Source of the DNA: Methylophilaceae bacterium UBA5127
GTDB taxonomy: Bacteria > Pseudomonadota > Gammaproteobacteria > Burkholderiales > Methylophilaceae
Length of the DNA stretch: 14,864 nt
Direction: 5' to 3'
Assembly (NCBI GenBank): GCA_002414145.1
Contig: DHYP01000059.1
Coordinates: forward strand, 63,224 to 78,087
Position 1 is the first letter of the stretch. Every line of letters begins with the position of its first letter. The translations under genes and the position numbers were made by a program. Positions 1 to 7,739 of the stretch are shown one piece after another. The notes under the pieces are model-generated. The model did not search any database and had not been told where the DNA came from. It saw nothing but the letters and a program-made list of their open reading frames with translations.

Positions 1-1014
1 GTTTATAACCACTACAAGCGTTTGGGACATAACCACATCACAGATAACACCTCTAAAGATGATGTAGAGATTCAAAAAAGCAACATCTTACTTATTGGAC
101 CTACTGGATCAGGCAAGACTTTGCTAGCACAAACATTGGCGCGCCTTTTGGATGTGCCGTTTGTGATGGCAGATGCGACTACTCTTACTGAGGCAGGCTA
201 TGTAGGTGAGGATGTAGAAAACATTATGCAAAAATTACTGCAAAAATGTGACTACGACGTAGAAAAGGCGCAGCGTGGTATCGTTTATATTGACGAGGTA
301 GATAAAATCTCACGTAAGTCTGACAACCCATCTATTACGCGTGATGTATCAGGGGAAGGTGTGCAACAGGCTTTGCTTAAGCTGATTGAAGGCACGATTG
401 CATCTGTGCCTCCACAAGGCGGACGTAAACATCCAAATCAAGAGTTTGTGCAACTGGACACTAAAAACATACTGTTTATTTGTGGCGGTGCTTTTGACGG
501 ATTAGAAAAAGTAATTCGTCATCGCTCTGAAAAAGGTGGTATTGGCTTTGGTGCAGAGGTCAAAAGTAAAGATGACATTCGGCAAGTGGGTGAAGTACTT
601 AGAGATGTAGAGCCTGAGGACTTAATTAAATTCGGCTTGATTCCAGAATTTATTGGACGTTTGCCAGTGGTCGCTACTTTAGAGTCATTAGATGAAAAAG
701 CACTCATGACAATATTGGTTGAGCCTAAAAATGCGCTGACTAAACAATATGTTAAGTTGTTCAAAATGGAAGGTGTAGATCTGGAGTTTAGAGAAAGCGC
801 ACTATTGCTTATTGCTAAAAAAGCGCTGGATCGTAAAACAGGTGCACGTGGATTGCGTTCCATAATGGAACATTCTCTGCTAGATATCATGTATGAGCTA
901 CCCTCTATTGAGAATTTAAGCAAAGTGGTTATTGATGAAGGCGTCATAGTGGGACAGTCTCCGCCAATACTGATTTATTCAGAAACGAAAAAACGTGCAG
1001 AAAGTGCCAGTTAA
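1..1014 (+). CDS. clpX: ATP-dependent Clp protease ATP-binding subunit ClpX (5' end cut off by the window)
   Basis: AAA+ unfoldase of the cytoplasmic ClpXP protease; it unfolds tagged substrates and threads them into ClpP. The reading frame is open from base 1 (VYNHYKR), so the N-terminal zinc-binding domain and roughly the first 85-90 residues lie upstream of the window. Visible motifs in order are Walker A GPTGSGKT (nt 97-120), the GYVGED pore loop, Walker [10 protein letters not shown], the GGRKH loop, the IGF tripeptide in IGFGAEV that docks on Clp[10 protein letters not shown] with the arginine finger, and the sensor-2 motif GARGLR. The stop is TAA at 1012-1014. The match to the family is near-complete to the C-terminus, so this is an intact gene truncated only by the window. 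clpP is expected just upstream. Lon follows after 147 bases under its own promoters. Confidence 0.98.
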   Translation, partial: VYNHYKRLGHNHITDNTSKDDVEIQKSNILLIGPTGSGKTLLAQTLARLLDVPFVMADATTLTEAGYVGEDVENIMQKLLQKCDYDVEKAQRGIVYIDEVDKISRKSDNPSITRDVSGEGVQQALLKLIEGTIASVPPQGGRKHPNQEFVQLDTKNILFICGGAFDGLEKVIRHRSEKGGIGFGAEVKSKDDIRQVGEVLRDVEPEDLIKFGLIPEFIGRLPVVATLESLDEKALMTILVEPKNALTKQYVKLFKMEGVDLEFRESALLLIAKKALDRKTGARGLRSIMEHSLLDIMYELPSIENLSKVVIDEGVIVGQSPPILIYSETKKRAESAS

Positions 1015-1038
1015 TCTTCAAATTGCCTTGTTAGGCTA

Positions 1039-1066
1039 TTGATATACTGTGCAAATAGTATATATT
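1039..1066 (+). promoter_or_regulatory. Candidate sigma70 promoter for lon
   Basis: TTGATA (1039-1044) and TATATT (1061-1066) are each 5/6 to consensus, with a 16-base spacer. An inverted repeat, ATATACT (1042-1048) and AGTATAT (1057-1063), lies across the spacer and could be an operator, or a weak AT-only end to the clpX transcript. Predicted by eye only. Confidence 0.5.
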
Positions 1067-1078
1067 TAAGCTTGAGTA

Positions 1079-1107
1079 CTTGAACTACCAAAGAATGTTC
1101 CCATTTA
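1079..1107 (+). promoter_or_regulatory. Candidate sigma32 (RpoH) heat-shock promoter for lon
   Basis: CTTGAAC (1079-1085) and TCCCATTT (1099-1106) are separated by 13 bases and closely match the RpoH consensus CTTGAAA / CCCCATNT. lon is a classical sigma32-dependent gene in E. coli, so position and identity agree. Transcription would begin near 1113-1116, about 48 bases before the ATG. Confidence 0.7.
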
Positions 1108-1161
1108 ATTGCTATGGCGTATGAGTAATAGAATCGCCCTAGCTATCAATTGAAAGAATAT

Positions 1162-3600
1162 ATGACTGAACAAACTTTGCCAGAGTCTTCTGAAAACACC
1201 TTAGAGCTTACACCATTGCTCCCGTTGCGTGATGTGGTGGTATATCCACATTTGGTGATACCTCTTTTTGTCGGGCGTGCAAAATCCGTAAAAGCGCTAG
1301 AAATCGCCTCAGACACAAATAAGCAAATATTGCTTGTTGCGCAAAAATCTGCCAATAAGGATGATCCTGAAGCCGATGATTTGTATGAAATTGGCACCAT
1401 GGCAACTGTGTTGCAAATGCTTAAGTTGCCTGATGGCACAGTAAAAGTACTGGTAGAAGGTCTGTATCGTGTACGTGTTTCAGCTTTTGTGGAAACAGAA
1501 GAATGTTTCATGGCACATGCTGAAAAAGTAGAACAGCATGATGATAAGGATAGTGAGGCTGAAGCACTCATGCGCACTGTGTTTACGCAGTTCGATCAGT
1601 ACGTGAAACTCAATAAAAAAATTCCCCCAGAGATTTTAACTTCTCTCGCCACCATTAACGACCCAGGTCGCTTGGCAGATACTATTTCTGCGCATTTAAC
1701 GCTGAAGTTGGAAGAGAAACAAAAAACATTAGAAATGTTGAGTGTGATTGAGCGCTTGGAACATTTACTCTATTTGATGGAATCGGAAATAGACATTCTT
1801 CAAGTAGAAAAACGTATCCGCGGCCGCGTTAAACGCCAAATGGAAAAAAGCCAGCGTGAATACTATCTCAATGAGCAGGTGAAAGCGATTCAAAAAGAGC
1901 TTGGCGAGCATGATGAAAATGCTGAGATGGAAGAGCTGGAGCAGCGTATTAAAGATTCAGCGATGCCTAAAGAAGCGTTGGCTAAGGTTAATGCTGAATT
2001 GAAAAAACTTAAAATGATGTCACCAATGTCTGCTGAGGCTTCCGTAGTAAGGAATTACATTGATACATTAGTGAACTTACCTTGGAAGAAGAAAACAAAA
2101 ATCAGCAAAGATCTTAAGGCGGCTGAGGCTGTTCTTGATGCGGATCACTATGGCTTAGAGAAAGTAAAAGAACGCATTGTAGAGTATCTAGCTGTGCAGC
2201 AGCGCGTAGGGAAGCTTAAAGCGCCTATTTTGTGCTTGGTTGGGCCTCCAGGTGTAGGTAAAACCTCTTTAGGACAAAGTATTGCTAAAGCAGTGAACCG
2301 CAAGTTTGTACGTATGGCACTGGGTGGCGTGCGTGATGAGGCTGAAATTCGTGGGCATCGTCGTACTTATATTGGCTCGATGCCAGGCAAAGTATTACAA
2401 AGCATGACCAAGGTGGGTGTTAAAAATCCATTATTCTTACTCGATGAAGTGGATAAAATGGGTCAGGACATGCGTGGAGATCCTTCATCGGCCTTGCTAG
2501 AGGTGCTGGATCCTGAGCAAAATCATACCTTTGCTCATCATCACGTGGAAGTTGAATATGACTTATCAGACGTGATGTTTGTAGCAACTGCCAATACGAT
2601 GAATATCCCTGCGCCACTTTTGGATCGTATGGAAATCATTCGTCTGGCAGGTTATACAGAAGATGAGAAGGTCAATATTGCGCAACGATATTTGTTACCT
2701 AAACAGCTTAAAACACATGGATTAAAAGCGACAGAAATTAATGTGCCAGAAACGGTTTTACGCGATATTGTGCGTTATTACACACGCGAGGCAGGCGTAA
2801 GACGCTTGGAGCAAGAAGTTGCTAAGATTTGCCGTAAGGTAGTTAAGGAACTGTTGTTGAGCAGGGACAAAACCAAGGCAGCTATTAAAAAAGTGAATGT
2901 AACTGTTAAGAATCTAGACAAATATTTAGGTGTTAGACGGTATGACTTTGGTGTGGCTGCTAAAGAAAATCAAATAGGACAAGTTACAGGACTTGCTTGG
3001 ACTTCTGTTGGAGGGGAGTTATTAACGATTGAGACAGTTCTGTTACCAGGTAAAGGGAAAACGATTACCACTGGCAAGTTGGGTGATGTCATGCAAGAGT
3101 CCGTGCAAGCTGCCATGAGCGTAGTGAGAAGTCGTGCAAGTGGCCTAGGCATCAGTGATGATTTTTATGAGAAGAAAGACATTCATATTCACTTGCCAGA
3201 AGGGGCTACCCCTAAAGATGGACCAAGTGCTGGTATTGCACTTACTACAGCACTTGTTTCAGTACTGACGGGTATTCCTGCCAGGTCTGATGTTGCGATG
3301 ACAGGAGAGATTACCTTGCGTGGAGAGGTGCTAGCGATTGGTGGGCTCAAAGAAAAGCTACTGGCAGCACATCGTGGTGGAATTAAAACTGTATTAATCC
3401 CTGAAGCTAATCAAAAAGATTTAGTAGACATCCCAGATAACATTAAAAACTGTATGACAATTCATCCAGTAAAATGGATAGATCAGGTCTTGGATTTGGC
3501 TCTAGAAACAGCGCCCAAACCTTTAGAACATACATCTGAGCCAATACCTAGTGTAGCAAAAGAAGCGGCAGAAGACGCAAATTTATTAACTACACACTAA
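1162..3600 (+). CDS. lon: ATP-dependent serine protease Lon (LonA type)
   Basis: Cytoplasmic AAA+ protease that degrades misfolded and short-lived regulatory proteins. From the ATG at 1162 it has 812 residues (E. coli Lon has 784). The N-terminal substrate-binding domain begins with [13 protein letters not shown], followed by a long helical segment around residues 190-290. Walker A GPPGVGKT is at 361-368, with Walker [10 protein letters not shown] and sensor regions after it. The C-terminal protease domain carries the Ser-Lys dyad: Ser689 in PKDGPSAG and Lys732 in GGLKEK, 43 residues apart as in E. coli (Ser679/Lys722). A TTG at 1150 would add four residues (MKEY), but it has no ribosome-binding site. 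The ATG has a weak GAAAGAA at 1152-1158, so it is preferred. The last ~30 residues extend beyond the conserved domain and look unstructured. Two candidate promoters lie upstream, one of heat-shock type. Confidence 0.98.
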   Translation: MTEQTLPESSENTLELTPLLPLRDVVVYPHLVIPLFVGRAKSVKALEIASDTNKQILLVAQKSANKDDPEADDLYEIGTMATVLQMLKLPDGTVKVLVEGLYRVRVSAFVETEECFMAHAEKVEQHDDKDSEAEALMRTVFTQFDQYVKLNKKIPPEILTSLATINDPGRLADTISAHLTLKLEEKQKTLEMLSVIERLEHLLYLMESEIDILQVEKRIRGRVKRQMEKSQREYYLNEQVKAIQKELGEHDENAEMEELEQRIKDSAMPKEALAKVNAELKKLKMMSPMSAEASVVRNYIDTLVNLPWKKKTKISKDLKAAEAVLDADHYGLEKVKERIVEYLAVQQRVGKLKAPILCLVGPPGVGKTSLGQSIAKAVNRKFVRMALGGVRDEAEIRGHRRTYIGSMPGKVLQSMTKVGVKNPLFLLDEVDKMGQDMRGDPSSALLEVLDPEQNHTFAHHHVEVEYDLSDVMFVATANTMNIPAPLLDRMEIIRLAGYTEDEKVNIAQRYLLPKQLKTHGLKATEINVPETVLRDIVRYYTREAGVRRLEQEVAKICRKVVKELLLSRDKTKAAIKKVNVTVKNLDKYLGVRRYDFGVAAKENQIGQVTGLAWTSVGGELLTIETVLLPGKGKTITTGKLGDVMQESVQAAMSVVRSRASGLGISDDFYEKKDIHIHLPEGATPKDGPSAGIALTTALVSVLTGIPARSDVAMTGEITLRGEVLAIGGLKEKLLAAHRGGIKTVLIPEANQKDLVDIPDNIKNCMTIHPVKWIDQVLDLALETAPKPLEHTSEPIPSVAKEAAEDANLLTTH

Positions 3601-3637
3601 ATTAGGAATAAATATTATCAATTTAATCGCGAAGTTC

Positions 3638-3667
3638 TTGACATAGCCTTTTATCACTTGATATAAA
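3638..3667 (+). promoter_or_regulatory. sigma70 promoter of hupB
   Basis: A perfect -35 TTGACA (3638-3643) and a -10 TATAAA (3662-3667), separated by 18 bases, lie 55 bases before the hupB start. Transcription would begin near 3674, exactly where a small stem-loop starts: TACAGG-AAGG-CCTGTA at 3673-3688, followed by six T at 3692-3697. That hairpin could be a 5' UTR structure or a weak lon terminator. Confidence 0.75.
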
Positions 3668-3721
3668 GCTAATACAGGAAGGCCTGTAACATTTTTTAAC
3701 AATACCTTTGAGGGGATATAC

Positions 3722-3994
3722 GTGAATAAATCAGAATTGATTGATCAAATAGCTAAAGCAGCAGACATTTCAAAAGCTGCCGCTGGCCGCTCTCTAGACG
3801 CTACAACAGAAGCAATTACAAAAGCACTTAAAAAAGGTGATATAGTAACTTTGATAGGTTTTGGATCTTTTTATGTAGGCAAACGTGCGGCACGCTCAGG
3901 TCGTAATCCACGTACAGGTGCAACAATCAAAATTAGTGCTGCAAATTCTCCTAAATTTAGGGCTGGTAAAGCACTTAAAGATGCTGTAAACTAA
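3722..3994 (+). CDS. hupB: DNA-binding protein HU-beta
   Basis: Small nucleoid protein that binds and bends DNA as a homo- or heterodimer. It is 90 residues, the standard HU length. The N-terminal helical dimerisation part begins [11 protein letters not shown], followed by the conserved core around LIGFGSF and the DNA-binding beta-arm [14 protein letters not shown] with the intercalating proline. It ends in the usual [14 protein letters not shown]. The start codon is GTG, fixed by a strong ribosome-binding site GAGGGG at 3710-3715, six bases upstream. A dedicated promoter precedes it. The position between lon and a tRNA-Val/tRNA-Asp pair is the usual place of hupB in betaproteobacteria. Confidence 0.97.
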   Translation: MNKSELIDQIAKAADISKAAAGRSLDATTEAITKALKKGDIVTLIGFGSFYVGKRAARSGRNPRTGATIKISAANSPKFRAGKALKDAVN

Positions 3995-4002
3995 TGGTCT
4001 TT

Positions 4003-4024
4003 GTTGGTTAAGCAATTAATCAAC
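4003..4024 (+). other. Stem-loop with GCAA tetraloop after hupB
   Basis: GTTGGTTAA (4003-4011) and TTAATCAAC (4016-4024) form a 9-pair stem with one G-U pair, closed by a GCAA (GNRA-type) tetraloop. No T-run follows, so it is not a standard intrinsic terminator. It may protect or define the 3' end of the hupB mRNA, or be a processing point ahead of the tRNA. Confidence 0.45.
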
Positions 4025-4058
4025 CAGTACTGCAAGTGTTAGTTTGTTAAGTGATGCA

Positions 4059-4134
4059 GGGTGCTTAGCTCAGTTGGTAGAGCGTCGCCCTTACAAGGCG
4101 AATGTCAGCGGTTCGACCCCGTTAGCACCCACCA
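4059..4134 (+). tRNA. tRNA-Val (anticodon UAC)
   Basis: The acceptor stem GGGTGCT (4059-4065) pairs with AGCACCC (4124-4130), followed by discriminator A and an encoded CCA at 4132-4134. The anticodon stem TCGCC/GGCGA encloses the loop CTTACAA with anticodon TAC. The T-arm carries GGTTCGACCCC. Length is 76 bases. No clear promoter is visible directly upstream, so it may be read through from hupB. Confidence 0.97.
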
Positions 4135-4164
4135 AAACTCGCAAACATATCGCCTAAAACAAAT

Positions 4165-4199
4165 AGAGAGTGCTATTAGTCTTAGCGCTCTTTATTTTT
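4165..4199 (+). terminator. Possible weak terminator or processing hairpin between the two tRNA genes
   Basis: AGAGTGCTA (4167-4175) pairs with TAGCGCTCT (4183-4191) with one wobble, around a 7-base loop, and runs into TTTATTTTT. The T-tract is interrupted. Only 26 bases separate it from tRNA-Asp, with no promoter seen there, so complete termination would leave tRNA-Asp unexpressed. Partial termination or a processing role is more likely. Confidence 0.4.
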
Positions 4200-4225
4200 G
4201 GTACAAGCAAAAATAGTAAGAAACT

Positions 4226-4302
4226 GGAGTGGTAGTTCAGTTGGTTAGAATACCGGCCTGTCACGCCGGGGGTCGCGGGTTCGAGTCCCGTCCACTCCGC
4301 CA
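4226..4302 (+). tRNA. tRNA-Asp (anticodon GUC)
   Basis: The acceptor GGAGTGG (4226-4232) pairs with CCACTCC (4292-4298), followed by discriminator G and an encoded CCA at 4300-4302. The anticodon stem CCGGC/GCCGG encloses the loop CTGTCAC with anticodon GTC. The T-arm has GGTTCGAGTCC. Length is 77 bases. The gene is intact, and no copy of its 3' end was seen elsewhere in the window. Confidence 0.97.
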
Positions 4303-4340
4303 CCTAATAGTTAAGTTGTTAAGTGTTGACAGCTTAACTC

Positions 4341-4376
4341 AAAAAACCCCGCCAATAGCGGGGTTTTTTCTTTTTA
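4341..4376 (+). terminator. Strong rho-independent terminator after tRNA-Asp
   Basis: CCCCGC (4347-4352), loop CAATA, GCGGGG (4358-4363), then TTTTTT. The stem is preceded by six A, so the signal could also work on the opposite strand. A weaker dyad AGTTAAG/CTTAACT (4309-4315, 4333-4339) lies just before it. It closes the hupB-tRNA block. Confidence 0.9.
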
Positions 4377-4566
4377 GATAATCTATAGTCAGAATTTCTG
4401 CATAGTTTCTTATTTATTCCTTTACTGCTAAAAAGTAAAAATGGGTAGACTGGTATGCCCACAGGGGAGTAAGTGAAAAATGTAGGTTAAGCAGCCAATT
4501 TTTAAAAGCCTCAACAAGAAAACCTGCTAACTAATGCTAAGAGTTTTGGTTGAATATAACCATAAA
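4377..4566 (+). other. Non-coding stretch with no recognisable gene
   Basis: Between the tRNA terminator and the PepSY-gene promoter region I see no open frame with a ribosome-binding site, no RNA gene and no convincing regulatory motif. A short dyad TGGG...CCCA near 4441-4460 is too weak to call. Confidence 0.5.
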
Positions 4567-4627
4567 TGTAAAAAATATGTAAAAATATCAACAACATATG
4601 GCATGTTTTAATACTGGAATCTATAAT
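4567..4627 (+). promoter_or_regulatory. Candidate promoter of the PepSY gene with an upstream 11-base direct repeat
   Basis: The -10 TATAAT at 4622-4627 is perfect; the -35 ATGGCA at 4598-4603 is 4/6 with an 18-base spacer. Upstream, TGTAAA occurs at 4567-4572 and 4578-4583, exactly 11 bases apart. That is the half-site spacing used by OmpR/PhoB/PhoP-family regulators, and the position (about -67 to -51) suits an activator. The region is A-rich, so the repeat may be chance. Confidence 0.5.
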
Positions 4628-4658
4628 ATCTTCTCAAATTATCTAAGAGGAGATTTAT

Positions 4659-5186
4659 ATGTTACGTCATTCAATTAACATCAGTGTACTGATTGCTGCC
4701 TTATTTTCTGGAGTTGCATTTGCAGATCACGATTCTTTTACACCTAAAAAATATGATAGTTTAGGCATTTGCCTAAAATCAGCGCTTAATAAACATGATG
4801 GAAAAGTTGTTAAAGTTGAGTACAAGTCAGAAAAAAAAGTTGGTGTATATGAGTTTGATGTCGAAACGCCAGATGGTAAGGCTTGGGATATTGAGTGCGA
4901 TGTTAAATCAGGCAAAGTGACTGAGGTAGAAGAGGAAGTCAAAGCTAATGAGGCTAGATTTGCTGCCTTAGCTAAGGTGACTGAGGCTGATGCAAAAGCA
5001 ACAGCTCTAGCAGCACACCCTGGTACAGTTGTAGAAGTGGAGTATGAGTTAGAGCCAGATGGCAAAGCTTCATATGAGTTCGATATTTTAGAGGCTGATA
5101 AAGAAGAGATTAAAGTAGAGGTTGATGCTACTACAGGTAAAATTGTAGAAGTCAGCTATGAAAACTATCAAATCGGTCAAGAGTAA
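4659..5186 (+). CDS. Secreted acidic protein with two PepSY-like domains
   Basis: Exported protein of unknown specific role; 175 residues. A Sec signal peptide spans residues 1-22 with probable cleavage after AFA (A22). The mature part is very acidic and made of two similar units. Unit one is about 35-93 and unit two about 100-170; both show VVxVEY...YEFD...D.xSGK/TGK..EV, the PepSY pattern. Unit one alone has two cysteines (C38, C80) that could form a disulfide after export. The start is fixed by AAGAGGAGA at 4645-4653. It has its own promoter and terminator, so it is a single-gene unit. PepSY proteins are often linked to two-component systems or to protease inhibition; a sensor kinase gene lies 265 bases downstream, but a functional link is only a guess. 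Confidence 0.85.
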   Translation: MLRHSINISVLIAALFSGVAFADHDSFTPKKYDSLGICLKSALNKHDGKVVKVEYKSEKKVGVYEFDVETPDGKAWDIECDVKSGKVTEVEEEVKANEARFAALAKVTEADAKATALAAHPGTVVEVEYELEPDGKASYEFDILEADKEEIKVEVDATTGKIVEVSYENYQIGQE

Positions 5187-5206
5187 TTACTTAGATTAGC
5201 TTGACT

Positions 5207-5237
5207 TCAAAAAGCCCTCTCTCGAGGGCTTTTTTAT
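5207..5237 (+). terminator. Rho-independent terminator after the PepSY gene
   Basis: GCCCTC (5214-5219), loop TCTC, GAGGGC (5224-5229), followed by TTTTTT at 5230-5235, with five A before the stem. It lies 21 bases after the stop codon. Confidence 0.9.
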
Positions 5238-5346
5238 TGCTGTAAATTACTTTGATGTATGCTCCCACCACCACATTGGTTATTAGTAGCCATTTCTAAT
5301 AAAGTTCGTTTTTAAATATTTATTTATATTCAATGACTTGAGTTAT

Positions 5347-5375
5347 TTTAAAACTGGTATGCAGATTGCTATATT
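5347..5375 (+). promoter_or_regulatory. Candidate extended -10 promoter of the sensor-kinase gene
   Basis: TATATT (5370-5375) is preceded by TGC (5367-5369), giving an extended -10, with TTTAAA (5347-5352, 4/6) 17 bases upstream. The predicted start near 5382 falls directly before the 9-base inverted repeat at 5385-5406. Confidence 0.45.
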
Positions 5376-5384
5376 ACTGTCTTG

Positions 5385-5406
5385 CAACGAAAGGATGCTT
5401 TCGTTG
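5385..5406 (+). repeat. Perfect 9-base inverted repeat upstream of the sensor kinase
   Basis: CAACGAAAG (5385-5393), spacer GATG, CTTTCGTTG (5398-5406). No T-run follows, so it is not a terminator. It lies 46 bases before the kinase ATG and just after the predicted transcription start. It could be an operator, perhaps for autoregulation, or a 5' UTR stem-loop. Confidence 0.6.
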
Positions 5407-5451
5407 AATTGAATGAATAAGCATTATTTTAATGAATTTTAAATCATATCT

Positions 5452-6795
5452 ATGAGCTTAAAGCTTAGACTCAACATTATGATTACCTGCTTGCTATTGA
5501 TTGTATTAATCATAGGCGCATGGTTTATGTTGTTAAATGCACGCGAAAATGTACGTGCGGAAATTGAATCAACAGCCAGTCTTACATTACATTTGTTGGA
5601 TAGAGAGATACTATCCTTCTCGGAGACTCCGATTGGTGGTCCCGAAGTGATGCCGTTTCAGTTGGCTAACTTAAGCCATATCAGACATTTACGCATAGAG
5701 TTCTTTGATACTGCAGGCAAACTACGTGATACCAATCAATTACCAAAAACGACAGATAACCAAAGTATATCGCCTAAGTGGTTTGTAAGATTAATGACTG
5801 TAATGTCTCCTATGGAGTTTACTTCACGTGTCGTTATCTTTGGCGGCAAGCCTGTGGGGCAGTTGGTGATTACACCAGATCCTTCCTATGAAATTGAAGA
5901 AATATGGGATGACACTAAAGACTTGCTTGCTTTAGTGTTTATTTTCTTTATCGCGGTCAACATGCTCGTCTATGGCGCTATTGATCGGGCATTAAAACCT
6001 GTGAATAGTATTTTAGCTGCGCTTACTGATTTAGAACATGGCAAGCTTGATACGCGATTACCAGCGTTTGAATTGCCTGAACTCGCTAGTATTGGTACTA
6101 AATTTAATGGTATGGCAGAAACACTAGAACTGAGCATTAAACGAAATTTAGGTTTATCTAGGCAGATTATTAGTCTAGAAGAGGTTGAACGTAAAAGCTT
6201 GGCGCGTGATTTACACGATGAAATTGGGCAAAGTATTACCGCGATACATATTGATGCTCAAGCCATTTTAAACATTAGTGAATTCAATCAAATGTCTATC
6301 GACAATCTAAGAATAAGTGCTCAAGCGATTATAAATGTAACCAAGAAGATGATGGGAATCACCCATCAAATACTAGAGCGCTTGCGCCCCGATACCATTG
6401 ATAAGCTAGGTCTTAAGACTGCATTAGAAGACTTGGTGTCGTCTTGGCAGCCTAAGCTGGGTAAAGCCATTTGCAGTCTCAATATTTCTGGTGAGCTGGA
6501 AGGTGTAGCTGAAACTGTAGCGATTACAGCATATCGGGTCATTCAAGAGAGTATGACCAATATTGCACGTTATGCTCAGGCAGAAAGGGTCTCTATAGGC
6601 ATTTTGCAAGAAGATGAAGTTTTGGTGTTAATGGTAGAGGATGATGGACTTGGATTTAACACAGAGGACATGACAAATGGTTTTGGTTTAACTGGCATGC
6701 GTGAAAGGGTAGAGGGTTTAGGTGGTGAGTTTGAACTGGATAGTGCAATAAATAAAGGTACGCGTCTGGTAGTGAGATTGCCACTTTTAGGGTAG
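5452..6795 (+). CDS. Membrane sensor histidine kinase, NarX/LiaS (HisKA_3) type with a LapD/MoxY-like N-terminus
   Basis: Inner-membrane kinase of 447 residues. TM1 is about 9-28, a periplasmic sensing region about 29-155 and TM2 about 158-178. A HAMP linker follows (179-228, beginning DRALKPVNSI), then the HisKA_3 dimerisation helix with phospho-accepting His255 in ARDLHDEIGQ, and an HATPase_c domain with N-box Asn370, DDGLGF at 397-402 and GFGLTGM from 410. The opening MSLKLRLNIMI and the short periplasmic part resemble the LapD/MoxY N-terminal family, which includes the methanol-utilisation sensor MoxY; this assignment is from memory and moderate. The ATG at 5452 has no clear ribosome-binding site, but it places TM1 correctly. 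Its partner regulator gene follows after 37 bases. The signal sensed cannot be read from the sequence. Confidence 0.93.
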   Translation: MSLKLRLNIMITCLLLIVLIIGAWFMLLNARENVRAEIESTASLTLHLLDREILSFSETPIGGPEVMPFQLANLSHIRHLRIEFFDTAGKLRDTNQLPKTTDNQSISPKWFVRLMTVMSPMEFTSRVVIFGGKPVGQLVITPDPSYEIEEIWDDTKDLLALVFIFFIAVNMLVYGAIDRALKPVNSILAALTDLEHGKLDTRLPAFELPELASIGTKFNGMAETLELSIKRNLGLSRQIISLEEVERKSLARDLHDEIGQSITAIHIDAQAILNISEFNQMSIDNLRISAQAIINVTKKMMGITHQILERLRPDTIDKLGLKTALEDLVSSWQPKLGKAICSLNISGELEGVAETVAITAYRVIQESMTNIARYAQAERVSIGILQEDEVLVLMVEDDGLGFNTEDMTNGFGLTGMRERVEGLGGEFELDSAINKGTRLVVRLPLLG

Positions 6796-6832
6796 GAATA
6801 GAGTTAATACATTAATTAATATAAAGATAAAA

Positions 6833-7477
6833 ATGAGCAAAGATGTAATAAAAATCATGTTGGTTGATGATCACGCTGTTGTACGTTCAGGTTTGCGAAG
6901 GTTAATGGAGAATCAAGCGAATATAGTAGTCACAGTCGAAGCTGAGAACGGTCAGCAAGCCTATCAATTATTTAGCTTATCCAAAGTGGATGTGATTGTG
7001 ATGGATTTGTCCATGCCTGGCATGGGTGGATTAGAGTCTGCAAGACGAATTATTGGGCGCTATCCATCAGCAAAAATTATCATATTTTCTATGCACGATA
7101 ATGCCACATTTGCATCGCAAGTGCTTAAGGCTGGAGTAAAAGGCTATGTGACGAAAACAGGTGCAGATAGTGACTTAATTAAGGCTGTGCAAGAAGTAGC
7201 TAAAGGCAAAACATATTTAAGCCCAGAAGTCGCTCAAAAAATAGTGATGGAAAATATGGTGGGTGAAGATAATCCACTTAACGTGCTCTCTGCGCGTGAG
7301 TTTGAAGTATTTAGATTGCTTACCGAAGGTGTGACTACTGAAGGTATTGGTACAAGACTCAAAATCAGCCAGAAAACGGTAGCAAACTACCATACCATGA
7401 TTAAACAGAAGTTAGGTGTCAATAGCCCCATCGAAATGGTGAGGCTTGCACTACGATTTGGTGTGATTGAAAGTTAA
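6833..7477 (+). CDS. Response regulator, NarL/LuxR family
   Basis: Cytoplasmic DNA-binding regulator of 214 residues, partner of the kinase 37 bases upstream. The receiver domain (about 5-120) has the acidic pair Asp12-Asp13, phospho-acceptor Asp58 in VMDLSMPGMGG, switch Ser86 and Lys108. The LuxR-type helix-turn-helix (about 150-210) contains LSAREFEVFRLL, then TTEGIGTRLKISQKTVANYH and the dimerisation end. Everything needed for phosphorelay and DNA binding is present. The ribosome-binding site is weak (AAAGAT at 6823-6828), suggesting coupling to the kinase gene. If the kinase is MoxY-like, this would be the MoxX-like partner. Targets are unknown; the downstream pilin cluster is one candidate. 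Confidence 0.95.
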   Translation: MSKDVIKIMLVDDHAVVRSGLRRLMENQANIVVTVEAENGQQAYQLFSLSKVDVIVMDLSMPGMGGLESARRIIGRYPSAKIIIFSMHDNATFASQVLKAGVKGYVTKTGADSDLIKAVQEVAKGKTYLSPEVAQKIVMENMVGEDNPLNVLSAREFEVFRLLTEGVTTEGIGTRLKISQKTVANYHTMIKQKLGVNSPIEMVRLALRFGVIES

Positions 7478-7561
7478 TAATATAAACAATAGCTTAAAGT
7501 TTATATTTAATGTTAATTATTTTAATTTTGATGTATTTTTAAACCCCTAATAATTACATAT

Positions 7562-7585
7562 ATCGGGAAAAATTCCCGATGTTTT
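7562..7585 (+). terminator. Probable terminator of the two-component operon
   Basis: ATCGGGAA (7562-7569), loop AAA, TTCCCGAT (7573-7580), then GTTTT. The stem is perfect but the T-tract is short. A second copy TCGGGA at 7585-7590 can pair with TCCCGA at 7574-7579 instead, giving an alternative hairpin. Confidence 0.5.
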
Positions 7586-7662
7586 CGGGACAAAAGACCA
7601 AGCCTAAATATGATGCCTTCGATAATATGGACACATCACTTGCATATGTGAAAAGTTGAGAC

Positions 7663-7709
7663 TGCCACCATAGCAAAAATACAATGTAACTATGGTGGCA
7701 AATTTTTTT
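7663..7709 (+). terminator. Terminator-like hairpin just upstream of the PglL-like gene
   Basis: TGCCACCATAG (7663-7673) and CTATGGTGGCA (7690-7700) form a perfect 11-pair stem around a 16-base loop, followed by AA and seven T (7703-7709). It ends 30 bases before the chosen ATG of the glycosyltransferase. Either it stops upstream transcription or it acts as an attenuator for the downstream gene. A small dyad ACCGCA-G-TGCGGT follows at 7710-7722. Confidence 0.6.
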
Positions 7710-7739
7710 ACCGCAGTGCGGTGGTCAGATATAAGATTT

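Noticed and set aside
519..947. Long antisense open frame opposite clpX
   Set aside because: It mirrors the codon structure of a strongly conserved gene, has a Ser/Thr-rich artefact-like composition, and shows no ribosome-binding site. The same applies to antisense frames opposite lon, the PepSY gene, the first prepilin and the PilM-PilN gene.
4270..4302. tRNA-Asp 3' end as an integration site for a genomic island
   Set aside because: No integrase, no excisionase and no second copy of the tRNA 3' end were seen within the window; the accessory genes to the right have similar base composition.
4441..4460. TGGG...CCCA dyad as a small RNA or riboswitch
   Set aside because: Only four to six pairs, no promoter before it and no terminator directly after it.
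7610..7651. 13-codon leader peptide with HHLH before the hairpin, resembling a his attenuator
   Set aside because: No ribosome-binding site, only three His codons, and no histidine gene downstream; kept only as an aside in the attenuator finding.
7692..7739. Upstream ATG at 7692 as the start of the PglL-like gene
   Set aside because: It lies in the 3' arm of a strong hairpin followed by a T-run, and the added residues are not hydrophobic or conserved-looking. ATG 7740 directly precedes the expected membrane N-terminus.
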